From positions 1 through 64,000 of the forward strand of contig NZ_PVTF01000001.1 of assembly GCF_003002815.1 (NCBI RefSeq): DNA of 64,000 nt, in the 5' to 3' direction. A program made the translations under genes and the position numbers. The notes under the pieces are model-generated. The model did not search any database. It saw only the letters and a list, made by a program, of their open reading frames with translations, and was not told the DNA's origin. This DNA is from Umezawaea tangerina. Lineage in GTDB: Bacteria > Actinomycetota > Actinomycetes > Mycobacteriales > Pseudonocardiaceae. This document shows, piece after piece, positions 17,462 through 26,639 of the stretch (the first letter of the stretch is position 1; each line of letters begins with the position of its first letter).

Positions 17462-18097
17462 GTGACCGTGGCCGAGGTAGTGACGAGGGGGACCGGCACG
17501 GTCGAGCGAACAGCGGACCGTGCACAGGTGGACGTGAGCTTCGAGACGGAGGGTGAACAGCGCGCCGACGCGGTCGAGGCGCTGACCAGCCGCGTTTCCA
17601 CCGTCGAGGCACTGCTGGAGCGGTCGGGGGTCGAGGTCCGGTCGCGGCAGCTGTCCGTGCACGACAACTGGGACGGCAACAACAAGGCGGGCAGCCGCGC
17701 GAGCCAGCGGTACGTGCTGCGGGTGACCGACCTCGACGAGCTGGACTCGCTGCTGTCCGCGCTCGTGATGGCCGAGCCGACCTGGCTCAACGGCCCTACG
17801 TGGGACCTCGTCGACACCAGGGACGCCGTGCACGAGGCCCAGCAGGGCGCCGTCACCGACGCCCGCCTCCGCGCCCAGGGCTACGCCGACGCCCTCGGCC
17901 GCAGACTCGGCCCGTTGCAACGGCTGTCCGACGGTGACGGCGACATGTGGCACGCCGAGTCCGCCATGGCCTCGAAGTCGTTCGCCGGCTACGGCGGCAG
18001 CCCCGGCGCCCCCGTGCAGGTCGACCAGCTGAGCCTGGAGGCGCAGCAGATCACCATCACCGTCCGCTGCACCGCCGCCTGGTCACTGCTCGACTAG
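17462..18097 (+). CDS. SIMPL (DUF541) domain protein
   Basis: About 211 residues forming one SIMPL/DUF541 domain: VTRGTGTVERTADRAQVDVSFETEG at the start, repeated beta strands, and ITITVRCTAAWSL at the end. In other bacteria SIMPL proteins are periplasmic, oligomeric or signalling-associated, but this one has no signal peptide, so it is probably cytosolic. The start is GTG 17462 with GGGG 7 bases before it; an ATG at 17438 is in frame. It is divergent from the ATPase. Confidence 0.8.
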   Translation: MTVAEVVTRGTGTVERTADRAQVDVSFETEGEQRADAVEALTSRVSTVEALLERSGVEVRSRQLSVHDNWDGNNKAGSRASQRYVLRVTDLDELDSLLSALVMAEPTWLNGPTWDLVDTRDAVHEAQQGAVTDARLRAQGYADALGRRLGPLQRLSDGDGDMWHAESAMASKSFAGYGGSPGAPVQVDQLSLEAQQITITVRCTAAWSLLD

Positions 18098-18163
18098 GAC
18101 CTGCCCAGGCCCGCAACCTGACGCCGACGTTGTGCCCGTCGGGACAAGGGACCCAATCAGGCC

Positions 18164-18436
18164 TTGTCCACGATCCAAGCCCACGTGCCCCCCTCGGCCC
18201 ACGAACCACAGCCGTCCACAACCCTGTCCACACCTGTGGACAACTCGAACACCTGTTCGAATCACCCTCAGTAGCAACTTCCCCGCCACACGAGCAATTC
18301 CGCCCCCACACGCGCGCGAACCCCGAACACCCCCCACCACTCCCTGGGGGACGGCCCCGAGGCCAGTCTACCGCTGCCTGGGGTTTTGAAGATCGACTTC
18401 GCGCGGCCTGTGGACAACCGGGGTGCCTGTGGACAA
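18164..18436. promoter_or_regulatory. Cluster of DnaA-type boxes
   Basis: The 357-base gap between convergent genes holds three perfect copies of TGTGGACAA (18235-18243, 18409-18417, 18428-18436), which is the reverse of the actinobacterial DnaA box TTGTCCACA. It also holds two one-mismatch copies (TTGTCCACG 18164-18172, CTGTCCACA 18224-18232) and a weaker CCGTCCACA at 18212. The gap has no gene and no AT-rich unwinding tract, so a chromosomal origin is unlikely. It may titrate DnaA, or bind another protein. Confidence 0.5.
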
Positions 18437-18454
18437 CTTGACGCAGAGCGACGG

Positions 18455-19732
18455 TCAGCGTTCGACGATCGCGGTGACGCCCTGGCCTCCCGCCGCGCAG
18501 ATCGAGATCAGCCCGCGCCCGGACCCGCGTTCGGCAAGCAGCTTCGCGAGTGTGGCGACGATCCGCCCGCCGGTCGCCGCGAACGGGTGCCCGGCGGCCA
18601 GTGACGAGCCGTTGACGTTGAGCTTGGCGCGGTCGATCGATCCCAACGGGGCTTCGAGGCCGAGCTTGGCCTTGCTGAAGTCCGGGTCCTCCCACGCCTT
18701 GAGGGTGGCGAGGACCTGGGAGGCGAACGCCTCGTGGATCTCGTAGTAGTCGAAGTCCTGCAACGTGAGCCCGGCGCGGGCGAGCATCCGCGGCACGGCG
18801 TACGCGGGGGCCATCAGCAGGCCCTCGGCGCCGTGCACGTAGTCGACCGCCGCGGTCTCGGTGAAGGTCAGGTAGGCCAGCACCGGCAGGTTCCGCGCGG
18901 CCGCCCACTCCTCGCTCGCCAGCAGCACCGCGGAGGCGCCGTCGGTCAACGGCGTGGAGTTGCCCGCGGTCATGGTGGCACCTTCGCCCCGTCCGAACGC
19001 GGGCTTGAGCTTCGCCAGCTTCTCGGCGGTCGAGTCCGGCCGCAGGTTCTGGTCGCGGGTGAGCCCGAGGTAGGGCGTGACGAGGTCGTCGAAGAAGCCC
19101 CGGTCGTAAGCCGCGGCGAGGTTGCGGTGGCTGGCCGCGGCGAGGACGTCCTGGTCCTCGCGGGCGATGTCCCACAGCTTCGCGGTGATCGCCGCGTGCT
19201 CGCCCATCGACAGGCCGGTGCGCGGTTCGCCGTTGCGCGGCACGTCGGGCACGAGCTGGCCGGGGCGGAGCTTGGTGAGCAGCTTCAGCCTGCCCGCGGT
19301 GGTGCGGGTGCGGTTGAACTCCAGCAGCACGGCGCGCAGGCCTTCGTTCACACCGATGGGCGCGTCGCTGGTCGTGTCGACGCCGCCCGCGATGCCGGAG
19401 TCGATCTGGCCGAGCGCGATCTTGTTCGCCACCGCGATCACCGCCTGCAGTCCGGTGCCGCACGCCTGCTGGAGGTCGTGGGCGGGGGTGTCGGCGGCGA
19501 GTCGGCTGCCGAGGACGGACTCGCGGACGAGGTTGAAGTCGCGGCTGTGCTTGAGGACGGCTCCGGCGACGACCTCGCCGAGCCGTTCGCCCTGGAGGCC
19601 GAAGCGGCTGACCAGGCCGTCCAGGGTGGCGGTGAGCATGTCCTGGTTCGACGCCGTGGCGTAGGGCCCGTTGGACCGCGCGAAGGGGATCCGGTTGCCG
19701 CCGAGGATCGCGACCCGCTTGATGGTGGCCAT
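18455..19732 (-). CDS. fadA2: Acetyl-CoA acyltransferase (thiolase), FadA2-like
   Basis: A 425-residue thiolase of the beta-oxidation type that cleaves 3-ketoacyl-CoA with CoA. The nucleophilic Cys is in DLQQACGTGLQAVIAV (about residue 90), the His is in YYEIHEAFASQ, the SSLAAGHPFAATGGR loop follows, and the second Cys is in ISICAAGGQG. Close in arrangement and sequence style to mycobacterial FadA2 (Rv0243), which is likewise divergent from fabG4. Only 54 bases separate the two starts, and these contain the tandem operator 19747-19776. Confidence 0.9.
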   Translation of the reverse strand: MATIKRVAILGGNRIPFARSNGPYATASNQDMLTATLDGLVSRFGLQGERLGEVVAGAVLKHSRDFNLVRESVLGSRLAADTPAHDLQQACGTGLQAVIAVANKIALGQIDSGIAGGVDTTSDAPIGVNEGLRAVLLEFNRTRTTAGRLKLLTKLRPGQLVPDVPRNGEPRTGLSMGEHAAITAKLWDIAREDQDVLAAASHRNLAAAYDRGFFDDLVTPYLGLTRDQNLRPDSTAEKLAKLKPAFGRGEGATMTAGNSTPLTDGASAVLLASEEWAAARNLPVLAYLTFTETAAVDYVHGAEGLLMAPAYAVPRMLARAGLTLQDFDYYEIHEAFASQVLATLKAWEDPDFSKAKLGLEAPLGSIDRAKLNVNGSSLAAGHPFAATGGRIVATLAKLLAERGSGRGLISICAAGGQGVTAIVER

Positions 19733-19746
19733 GCTGGCGATTCTAC

Positions 19747-19776
19747 CTACCCATCAGTAGACTTACCACCGAGTAG
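19747..19776. promoter_or_regulatory. Tandem YTAC-N6-GTAR operator, fadA2/fabG4
   Basis: CTACCCATCAGTAG (19747-19760) and TTACCACCGAGTAG (19763-19776) fill most of the 54-base divergent promoter. Start-to-start spacing is 16 bases, so two dimers could sit on overlapping faces. Same motif as at 4128 and 22617. Confidence 0.75.
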
Positions 19777-19786
19777 GGAGTGTGGG

Positions 19787-21100
19787 ATGGACAGGTACCA
19801 GCGGTTCGCCAAGTCCGGCGTCGGGCGGTTCGTGGTCGGCAGGCTCGGTCTGCCCGACCCGCACCCGTTGCGCAGGTTCACACCGGGACAGCCTCTCCTG
19901 GACGGGCCGGTCCTGCTCGGTGGGACCGGGCGGCTGGTCGAGCCGGTCGCCGACGTCCTCAAGGCGGTCGACGTGCACCGCGAGGCCGTGCCGGACCAGC
20001 GGTACGCCGCGCTGGTGTTCGACGCGACCGGCATCGACGGCACCGCGCGGCTGCGCGAGGTCCACGCGTTCTTCCACCCGGTGATCCGGTCGCTCGGCCC
20101 GTCCGGCCGCGTCCTGGTGCTGGGCACCCCGCCGGAGGAAGCGGAGTCGCGGATCGCCCAGCGCGCACTCGAGGGTTTCACCCGATCAGTGGGCAAGGAG
20201 CTCAAGCGCGGCGGTACGGCGCAGCTCGTCCACGTGGCCGAGGGCGCCGAGCACGGCATCGAGTCGACGCTGCGGTTCCTGCTGTCCGGCAAGTCCGCGT
20301 ACGTGTCCGGCCAGGTGGTCCGGATCGGCGCGGCCGCCGTCGAGGAACCGGCCGACTGGGACCGGCCGCTGGCGGGCAAGGTCGCGCTGGTGACCGGCGC
20401 GTCGCGGGGCATCGGGGCGTCGATCGCCGAGGTGCTCGGCCGCGACGGGGCGCACGTGGTGTGCCTGGACGTGCCCGCGCAGGGTGGCGAGTTGTCCGAG
20501 GTGGCCAACCGGGTCGGCGGTTCCTCGGTGCAGCTGGACATCACGGCCGCCGACGCCCCCGCGCGGCTGGTCGACCACCTCACCCAGCGGCACGGCGGTG
20601 TCGACGTCGTCGTGCACAACGCCGGGGTGCTGCGGGACAAGACGTTGGGGCGCATGGACTCCGGCCAGTGGGACGCCGTGATCGCGGTGAACCTGACGGC
20701 CCAGGAGCGGATCAACGGGGCGTTGCTGGGCACGAACGCGTTGCGCGGCAACGGGAGGATCATCGGCGTCTCGTCGGTCGCGGGCATCGCGGGCAACGTC
20801 GGCCAGACCAACTACGCCACGTCGAAGGCGGGTGTGATCGGCATGGTCGACACCCTCGCCGCGGAGCTCGCGGGCCGCGGCAGCACGATCAACGCCGTGG
20901 CACCGGGTTTCATCGAGACCAAGATGACCGCCGGGGTGCCGCTGATGACCCGCGAGGTCGGCAGGCGGCTGAACAGCCTGTCGCAGGGCGGTCTCCCGGT
21001 GGACGTCGCGGAGACCGTCGCCTGGTACGCGCACCCCGCGTCGACCGGCGTGAACGGCAACGTCGTCCGCGTGTGCGGGCAGATGCTCCTGGGGGCGTGA
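19787..21100 (+). CDS. fabG4: 3-oxoacyl-ACP/CoA reductase, FabG4-like
   Basis: A 437-residue short-chain dehydrogenase of the long (HMwFabG) class. The N-terminal 200 residues form a flavodoxin-like domain and the C-terminal 240 a classic SDR domain with the nucleotide motif TGASRGIGASI (about 204-214), HNAG, Ser in IIGVSSVAGIAGN and the YATSK catalytic pair. It reduces 3-ketoacyl thioesters, or works in reverse, with NAD(P)(H). The start has GGGAG 6 bases upstream. It shares its stop with the start of htdX (TGATG), so the two are translationally coupled. Confidence 0.9.
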   Translation: MDRYQRFAKSGVGRFVVGRLGLPDPHPLRRFTPGQPLLDGPVLLGGTGRLVEPVADVLKAVDVHREAVPDQRYAALVFDATGIDGTARLREVHAFFHPVIRSLGPSGRVLVLGTPPEEAESRIAQRALEGFTRSVGKELKRGGTAQLVHVAEGAEHGIESTLRFLLSGKSAYVSGQVVRIGAAAVEEPADWDRPLAGKVALVTGASRGIGASIAEVLGRDGAHVVCLDVPAQGGELSEVANRVGGSSVQLDITAADAPARLVDHLTQRHGGVDVVVHNAGVLRDKTLGRMDSGQWDAVIAVNLTAQERINGALLGTNALRGNGRIIGVSSVAGIAGNVGQTNYATSKAGVIGMVDTLAAELAGRGSTINAVAPGFIETKMTAGVPLMTREVGRRLNSLSQGGLPVDVAETVAWYAHPASTGVNGNVVRVCGQMLLGA

Positions 21101-21903
21101 TGACGAGCCTCGCGCTGCTGTACCTGAAGGCCGGGCTGACCGGGTTCGCGCGGCACGGGGACGTGCTGCCGTCGGCGCCGCTGACCGCCGACGTGACCGT
21201 CGACCGCGCGCACTTGGCCGCGTACAACGAGGTATGCGGTTTCCGGGTTGGCGAGAACTTGCCAGTCACCTACCCGCACGTGCTCGGCTTCCCGTTGCAG
21301 CTGCGGCTGATGACCGACCGCGCGTTCCCGTTCGCGCTGCCCGGTCTGGTGCACGTCGAGAACCGCGTCACCCAGTCCTGCGCGCTGACCGCGACCGACC
21401 CGTTGGCACTGGCCGTGCACGCCGAGAACCTGCGCCCGCACGACCGCGGCACGCAGTTCGACGTGGTCACGACCGCCGCGGTCGACGGCGAGGTCGTGTG
21501 GACCGGGACCTCCACCTACCTCAAACGCGGTGGTGGCGCGGGTTCCGGTGCCGGCGACCACACCGCCCCACCGCGGCCGACGGGCGTGTGGCGGGTGCCC
21601 GCCGACATCGGCAGGCGGTACGCGGCGGTGTCCGGCGACCGCAACCCGATCCACCTGCACCCGTTGGCCGCCAAGGCGTTCGGCTTCCCGCGGGCGATCG
21701 CGCACGGGATGTGGACCAAGGCTAGGTGCCTGGCCGCGTTCGAGGGGCGACTACCGGACGCCTGCACCGTCGAGGTCCGGTTCAAGGCGCCCGTCCTGCT
21801 GCCCGCGACCGTCGACTTCTCCACCGACGGCGGGCACTTCGCCCTGCACCACCCGAAAAGCGGAAAACCGCACCTCACGGGCGCGTTCCCGCACTCGGCC
21901 TAG
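21100..21903 (+). CDS. htdX: MaoC-type 3-hydroxyacyl dehydratase, HtdX-like
   Basis: A 267-residue double hot-dog protein. The C-terminal hot-dog carries the hydratase-2 motif YAAVSGDRNPIHLHPLAAKAF with catalytic Asp and His, followed by AIAHGMWTKA; the N-terminal half is a degenerate hot-dog. It hydrates or dehydrates enoyl/3-hydroxyacyl thioesters, next to the reductase step of FabG4, as in the mycobacterial fabG4-htdX pair. Its start overlaps the fabG4 stop by one base. Its stop overlaps that of the convergent tetR gene by four bases. Confidence 0.87.
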   Translation: MTSLALLYLKAGLTGFARHGDVLPSAPLTADVTVDRAHLAAYNEVCGFRVGENLPVTYPHVLGFPLQLRLMTDRAFPFALPGLVHVENRVTQSCALTATDPLALAVHAENLRPHDRGTQFDVVTTAAVDGEVVWTGTSTYLKRGGGAGSGAGDHTAPPRPTGVWRVPADIGRRYAAVSGDRNPIHLHPLAAKAFGFPRAIAHGMWTKARCLAAFEGRLPDACTVEVRFKAPVLLPATVDFSTDGGHFALHHPKSGKPHLTGAFPHSA

Positions 21904-22565
21904 GGGCGTTTCGACGGCGGGTGCCAGATGTTGCCCTGGACGAGGTCGCCGAAGCCCATCCAGACGAGGTTCATCAGGCGCGACGCGACGACCCCCGCGG
22001 GTTCGTCGGGGTGGTCGAGCCACCAGTCGGCCAGCGACTCGCCCGCGCCGACCAGTGCGGCGGCCAGGCTCTCGGCCTCCTGCTCGGACGCGCTCGGCAC
22101 GTCCTGCGTCTTGGTGGCGTGGACGAGCAGCGCCGCGACCAGGTTGACCGCGCGCCCGCGCATCTCGGCGAGCTCGGCGGCGAACGGGCCGCCCTGCGAG
22201 CTGGCCTGCCGGTGCAGGACCTGCCAGCTGGCGCGGTTCTCGCCGACGAAGCCGAAGAACGCCCGCAAACCGCTCCACAGCTGGACGTCCGGTGGTTGGT
22301 CGGGCTCGATCCCGTTGGCGATGGCCTCCATCATGACGGTCGCCTCGCGGCGGATGCAGGTCGCGAAGAGCTCTTCCTTGGAGCCGAGGTAGGCGTAGAG
22401 CATGGGCTTGGAGATGCCCGCGACCTCGGAGATCTCGTCCATGGACGCGGCGTGGAAACCGAGGCGCGAGAAGACGTCCACGGCGGCGTCCATGATCTGG
22501 CGTTCACGCACCGCGCGCGGCAAACGTTTGGCTCTACCGGTACGGACCGGTTGGTCTGGCTGCAT
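21900..22565 (-). CDS. TetR/AcrR regulator of fatty-acid genes (predicted)
   Basis: A 221-residue TetR-family repressor. The helix-turn-helix lies near the N-terminus (RERQIMDAAVDVFSRLGFHAASMDEISEVAGISKPMLYAYLGSKEELF), where GISKPMLYAYLGSK is the recognition segment. The rest is an all-helical ligand domain, perhaps for an acyl-CoA. The start at 22565 has AGGGGG upstream; an earlier TTG at 22589 is in frame. It is divergent from the SCP2/acyl-CoA dehydrogenase pair with the operator 22617-22645 between them, so self-control is likely. The same motif occurs in two other fatty-acid promoters in this window. Confidence 0.85.
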   Translation of the reverse strand: MQPDQPVRTGRAKRLPRAVRERQIMDAAVDVFSRLGFHAASMDEISEVAGISKPMLYAYLGSKEELFATCIRREATVMMEAIANGIEPDQPPDVQLWSGLRAFFGFVGENRASWQVLHRQASSQGGPFAAELAEMRGRAVNLVAALLVHATKTQDVPSASEQEAESLAAALVGAGESLADWWLDHPDEPAGVVASRLMNLVWMGFGDLVQGNIWHPPSKRP

Positions 22566-22616
22566 CGCACCCCCTGAAGGCTGGGACAAGATTACTCGGC
22601 CGTCTTGCAGGTGTAC

Positions 22617-22645
22617 CTACTCACCAGTAGATTACTTGCAAGTAG
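22617..22645. promoter_or_regulatory. Tandem YTAC-N6-GTAR operator, tetR/SCP2
   Basis: CTACTCACCAGTAG (22617-22630) and TTACTTGCAAGTAG (22632-22645), spacing 15 bases. The second copy ends 5 bases before the AGGAGG of the SCP2-type gene, so binding would block that promoter or its early transcript. Confidence 0.75.
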
Positions 22646-22660
22646 GCACAGGAGGTGCTC

Positions 22661-23311
22661 ATGACCACCGACCTCACCACCGAGGCGATCGCCAAGCTCA
22701 GCCCCGCCAAGCTGATCAGCACGCTCAAGCAGGTCGACCCGGCGGACCCGGCGCTGAAGGGCGTCGACATCGACGTCATCGCCAGGGGCATCGACCCGAA
22801 GAAGCTCGGCAAGGACGAGTTCGCCGAGCTCCTGGCAACCCTCGGCGACCTCGCCGACGGCGGCGCCGACCTCGACCTGGCCCAGATGGACCCGCAGAAC
22901 TTCGCCCGCATCATCTCGCGCGCGTCCAAGGACCAGATCGAAGCGGTCACCTCACGTCCGGGGCTGCGCGAGCGCGTGCTCGACGAGGTGTTCCGGCGCA
23001 TGGAGGCCCACTTCCGCTCCGAACGCGCGGGCTCCACCAGGGCCGTGGTGCACTTCCGGCTCACCGGCGGCTTCGGCGAGGACGGCCACGACACCTACGA
23101 GGCCGTGATCGAGGACGCGAAGTGCACGATCAACAAGGGCGAGACCCGTGAGGGCCGCGCGAGCGTCACGTTGAGCCCGGTCGAGTTCCTGAAGCTCGCC
23201 ACCGGCAACGCGTCTGCCCCCGTCCTGTTCATGACGGGCAAGCTGAAGGTCAAGGGAGACCTGGGTTTCGCCGCCGGCTTCATGAGCCTGTTCAACATTC
23301 CGAAGGCCTGA
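22661..23311 (+). CDS. SCP2 sterol-carrier domain protein
   Basis: A 216-residue soluble protein. The first half is a helical region of unknown role ([33 protein letters not shown]). The second half resembles an SCP2 domain: [32 protein letters not shown], then [16 protein letters not shown] and [17 protein letters not shown] near the C-terminus. SCP2 domains bind acyl-CoA or sterols in a hydrophobic tunnel, which suits the fatty-acid neighbours. AGGAGG lies 5 bases before the ATG. It is 13 bases upstream of the acyl-CoA dehydrogenase and likely in one operon. Confidence 0.8.
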   Translation: MTTDLTTEAIAKLSPAKLISTLKQVDPADPALKGVDIDVIARGIDPKKLGKDEFAELLATLGDLADGGADLDLAQMDPQNFARIISRASKDQIEAVTSRPGLRERVLDEVFRRMEAHFRSERAGSTRAVVHFRLTGGFGEDGHDTYEAVIEDAKCTINKGETREGRASVTLSPVEFLKLATGNASAPVLFMTGKLKVKGDLGFAAGFMSLFNIPKA

Positions 23312-23324
23312 GGGGAATTCTTCG

Positions 23325-24539
23325 ATGGGTGGCTTCTCGCTGGAGCTGAACGAGGACCAGACCGACCTGCGCGACTGGGTGCACGGCTTCGCCAAGGACG
23401 TCATCCGCCCCGCCGCGTCCGAGTGGGACGAGCGGGAGGAGACACCGTGGCCGGTCATCCAGGAAGCCGCCAAGATCGGTTTGTACGGCTTCGAGTCGTT
23501 GGCGACCTGGTTCGCCGACCCGATCGGCCTGTCGCTGGCGATCGCCACCGAGGAGCTGTTCTGGGGTGACGCCGGCATCGCCCTGTCGTTGATGGGCACG
23601 GGGTTGGCCGCCGCGGGCATCTTCGCCTCCGGCTCCCCCGAACAACTCGCCGAATGGGTCCCCGAGTGCTTCGGCACCGAGGACGACCCGAAACTCGCCG
23701 CCTTCTGTGCCTCCGAACCCCAGGCGGGTTCCGACGTCGCCGGCTACCGCACCCGCGCCCGTTACGATGAGGCCACCGACGAATGGGTCATCAACGGCCA
23801 GAAGGCCTGGGCCACCAACGGCGGCATCGCCAACGTCCACGTCGTCACCGCCGTCGTGGACTCCACGTTGGGCTCCCGCGGCCAAGCCGCCTTCATCATC
23901 CCACCGGGCACCCCAGGCCTCTCCAGCCCCGGCAAGATAAAGAAGCACGGAATGCGCGCCTCCCACACCGCCGACGTGTTCCTCGACGACGTCCGCATCC
24001 CCGGCCGCTGCCTACTAGGCGGCAAGGAAAAACTCGACTCCCGCCTCGCCCGCGCCCGTGAAGGCCAGAAATCCGGCGGCCAAGCCGCCATGGCCACCTT
24101 CGAAACCACCCGCCCCACCGTCGGCGCCATGGCCATCGGCGTCGCCCGTGCCGCCTACGAGTACTCGTTGGAATACGCCAAGGACCGCGAGGCATTCGGT
24201 CGGAAGATCATCGAGAACCAGTCGATCGCCTTCGACCTCGCCAACATGAAGATGGAGATCGACGCAGCCCGGCTGCTGGTGTGGCGGGCGGCTTGGATGG
24301 GCCGCAACAACGTGCCGTTCACGGCGGGTGAGGGGTCGATGTCGAAGTTGAAGGCCGGGGAGGTGTCCGTGTGGGCTACGGAGCGGGCGATCCACATTCT
24401 GGGGGGTGCGGGGTACACGCGGGATCATCCGGTGGAGCGGATGCATCGGGACGCGAAGATCTTCACCATTTTCGAGGGGACCAGCGAAATTCAGCGATTG
24501 GTAGTGGCCAGGGCGATTTCGGGGATGTACATCAGGTGA
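23325..24539 (+). CDS. Acyl-CoA dehydrogenase
   Basis: A 404-residue acyl-CoA dehydrogenase of normal length. The FAD/substrate motif is [20 protein letters not shown] with [12 protein letters not shown] following. The substrate-side segment is [22 protein letters not shown]. The catalytic glutamate is in [20 protein letters not shown]. It introduces the 2,3-double bond in acyl-CoA with electron transfer to ETF. Second gene of the SCP2 operon and ended by a strong hairpin. It differs from FadE5 in lacking the long C-terminal extension. Confidence 0.92.
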   Translation: MGGFSLELNEDQTDLRDWVHGFAKDVIRPAASEWDEREETPWPVIQEAAKIGLYGFESLATWFADPIGLSLAIATEELFWGDAGIALSLMGTGLAAAGIFASGSPEQLAEWVPECFGTEDDPKLAAFCASEPQAGSDVAGYRTRARYDEATDEWVINGQKAWATNGGIANVHVVTAVVDSTLGSRGQAAFIIPPGTPGLSSPGKIKKHGMRASHTADVFLDDVRIPGRCLLGGKEKLDSRLARAREGQKSGGQAAMATFETTRPTVGAMAIGVARAAYEYSLEYAKDREAFGRKIIENQSIAFDLANMKMEIDAARLLVWRAAWMGRNNVPFTAGEGSMSKLKAGEVSVWATERAIHILGGAGYTRDHPVERMHRDAKIFTIFEGTSEIQRLVVARAISGMYIR

Positions 24540-24573
24540 GTTGATCACCCCAGGCCGTCCTCAGGCCGTCTGA

Positions 24574-24611
24574 GTGGACGGGGTCTTCCGAGGCTTGAAG
24601 ACCCTGTCCAC
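24574..24611 (+). terminator. Hairpin terminator of the SCP2/dehydrogenase operon
   Basis: 15-bp arms 24574-24588 and 24597-24611 with one G-T wobble, 35 bases after the stop. Confidence 0.8.
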
Positions 24612-24923
24612 CGCCTTGGCCACAAAAAACTTATTCTGACACTGACACGCCAGGACCCCTCATGACTACTCGATGCGCAATCGACGTCTAAACGGTTTTC
24701 ACCCTGCGAGGGCTACCTTTCTCAGAGGCAGCGCCGATCTAAAAGTAGCGAACGCGCACTGCACGTAGAAGCCACGTTGCCTTCTTGCGAAACTACGCGC
24801 CCCACTTTCCGGCAACAAAGTATCCACCCCCGTCGCCCATTCGGCGTATTGTCACCCGATCTGATGAGGGTTAGCCTGGCCGACCCACACGGACATACTT
24901 TTGGATCTTCTGGAGTGATACAT
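24612..24923. other. Left flank of the low-GC insert
   Basis: GC falls sharply here. No gene or clear promoter is seen, and no duplicated target or integrase is visible. Confidence 0.4.
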
Positions 24924-26639
24924 TTGGCGACGGAGAAGCCAGCTTTCAGGGACCCGAAACCCACGGTTGAGCGCGTCACACTCCTCGCCCGAAGGGTACT
25001 CGAAGGAGATATTCTTCTTCCGAAATTTCAGCGCGAATTCGTATGGTCTCGGAAGCAGATTCGAGATCTACTCGATTCAGTTGCTAGTAATTACCCGATC
25101 GGTAGCGTACTCCTTTGGCAGTCTCGAACTGAGCTCGCCAGTGAGCGAACGATCGCCGGCCTTCAGATCGCAGCTCGTAAAGACGATTATCCGGTGAACT
25201 ATTTGCTCGACGGTCAGCAGCGGCTATCAACTATTTGCGGAGCTCTCTACTGGAAACCCAACGACGACCCCGATAGCATGTGGAATATCGTTTATGACTT
25301 GAAAACTGGCGACTTCGTACACAAGACGACGCTAGACGATCCCCCTCTTAACGAGATACCGTTCAGACTCCTCTCAAATCCCTCCACATTTTTCAAGCGA
25401 ATGTCTGTCATCGACGATGGCGAGCTCAAGGAACGCGCCGACACCCTCTTCAATCGTATTCAGGACTACATGATCGCAGCAGTGACACTGGGAGACATGT
25501 CAATCGATCAAGTCGCCCCGGTCTTCGAGCGAATCAACAGCACTGGTACGCCGCTGACTGTGGTCGACCTGATGCGTGCAGCAACCTGGAAGATGGATTT
25601 CGACCTGAAGGAGTCAATTGATGAGGTGCTCGCCGTACTGGAGGGGAAGAAGTTCGGAAAGATAGACAGGAAGACCGTACTACGCACAATCGCCGCCGCC
25701 GCCGGATACGGGTTTTCCACAGAAAACATCGACCGGCTACGGGAAAAAAATTCCGCCGAGTTGAAGCAGTGCGTTTCCGATGCAGAGAAGGCGGCACGAA
25801 AAGCTGTAGACTTCCTAGTCACTCAGATCGGCATACCCGGCGCACAGGCTCTACCATACATGAACCAGTTCGCTGTGCTGGTCGAGATCTTCCGTAGTAC
25901 TAAAACCTTGAGCTCAGATCAGCATGAAAGCATTAAGAGATGGTTCTGGCAAACAACTTTCAGCGGATATTTTGGCGGTTGGAACACCGGCCAGATGGGT
26001 GCCGACAAGGTTGCAATACAGGATTTCGCCGAGGGAAGATCAGAACACGTCAATGTAACTGCACCAATGCCGAGCAGAGACGTCTGGCGACTGAAGCAAT
26101 TTCGCGCTAACAATGCGATATCAAAAATGGAAGCGATCATGCTTTCATATGCCGCACCGCTAGATCTGCGCACCGGACAGAAGATAGATGTCGGAAAAGC
26201 GTTAGCCTGGGGGAACGACAAGGAGTTCCACCACTTCTTCCCCCGCGCATACTTGACTAAGCGCAAAAACCTCTCGGCCGGACGCGCTAACGTTATGGCA
26301 AACATAGTCATGATCACATCCGAGTCAAATATCTGGATCTCCGATCGCCCGCCATCAGACTACCTAAAAGATTTGTGTGAAGCAGAGGGGGAGTTGGAGA
26401 TAATTCGCCGTCTTGAGACCTGCCTGGTTCCTCGCAGTGCATTTAATGCCGCCATGGCGGATGACTATGAAGGTTTTCTTATTGCGCGATCCGCACTGTT
26501 ACACGAGTGCGCACTGAAACTCGCCCATGGCAAGCCTTCAGCCAGCGGAGAAGCTACGCGAACAGAGCTCGATGCCCCCGATGGAAGTGACCCTGTAATC
26601 GACGACCCGGAACCGGTGGACCGCGATTCTGCAGACTGA
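24924..26639 (+). CDS. DUF262 / GmrSD-like protein with C-terminal HNH-like motif
   Basis: About 571 residues. The N-terminus carries the DUF262 (ParB-like) signature: LPKFQREFVWSRKQIRDLLDS, YPIGSVLLWQ and the nucleotide-associated LLDGQQRLST (about 95-103), plus FERINSTGTPLTVVDLM. Near residues 434-445 EFHHFFPRAYL and the Asn-rich region after it fit an HNH/DUF1524-type nuclease end, so one chain has both parts of a GmrSD-like modification-dependent restriction enzyme. This points to phage defence, but no modification preference can be read. The start is uncertain (TTG 24924 with GGAG; GTG 24915 or ATG 24864 possible). GC is far below the neighbours, a sign of transfer. Confidence 0.8.
   Translation: MATEKPAFRDPKPTVERVTLLARRVLEGDILLPKFQREFVWSRKQIRDLLDSVASNYPIGSVLLWQSRTELASERTIAGLQIAARKDDYPVNYLLDGQQRLSTICGALYWKPNDDPDSMWNIVYDLKTGDFVHKTTLDDPPLNEIPFRLLSNPSTFFKRMSVIDDGELKERADTLFNRIQDYMIAAVTLGDMSIDQVAPVFERINSTGTPLTVVDLMRAATWKMDFDLKESIDEVLAVLEGKKFGKIDRKTVLRTIAAAAGYGFSTENIDRLREKNSAELKQCVSDAEKAARKAVDFLVTQIGIPGAQALPYMNQFAVLVEIFRSTKTLSSDQHESIKRWFWQTTFSGYFGGWNTGQMGADKVAIQDFAEGRSEHVNVTAPMPSRDVWRLKQFRANNAISKMEAIMLSYAAPLDLRTGQKIDVGKALAWGNDKEFHHFFPRAYLTKRKNLSAGRANVMANIVMITSESNIWISDRPPSDYLKDLCEAEGELEIIRRLETCLVPRSAFNAAMADDYEGFLIARSALLHECALKLAHGKPSASGEATRTELDAPDGSDPVIDDPEPVDRDSAD

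Noticed and set aside
18164-18436. Chromosomal replication origin
   Set aside because: DnaA boxes are present but dnaA/dnaN and an AT-rich unwinding region are absent.
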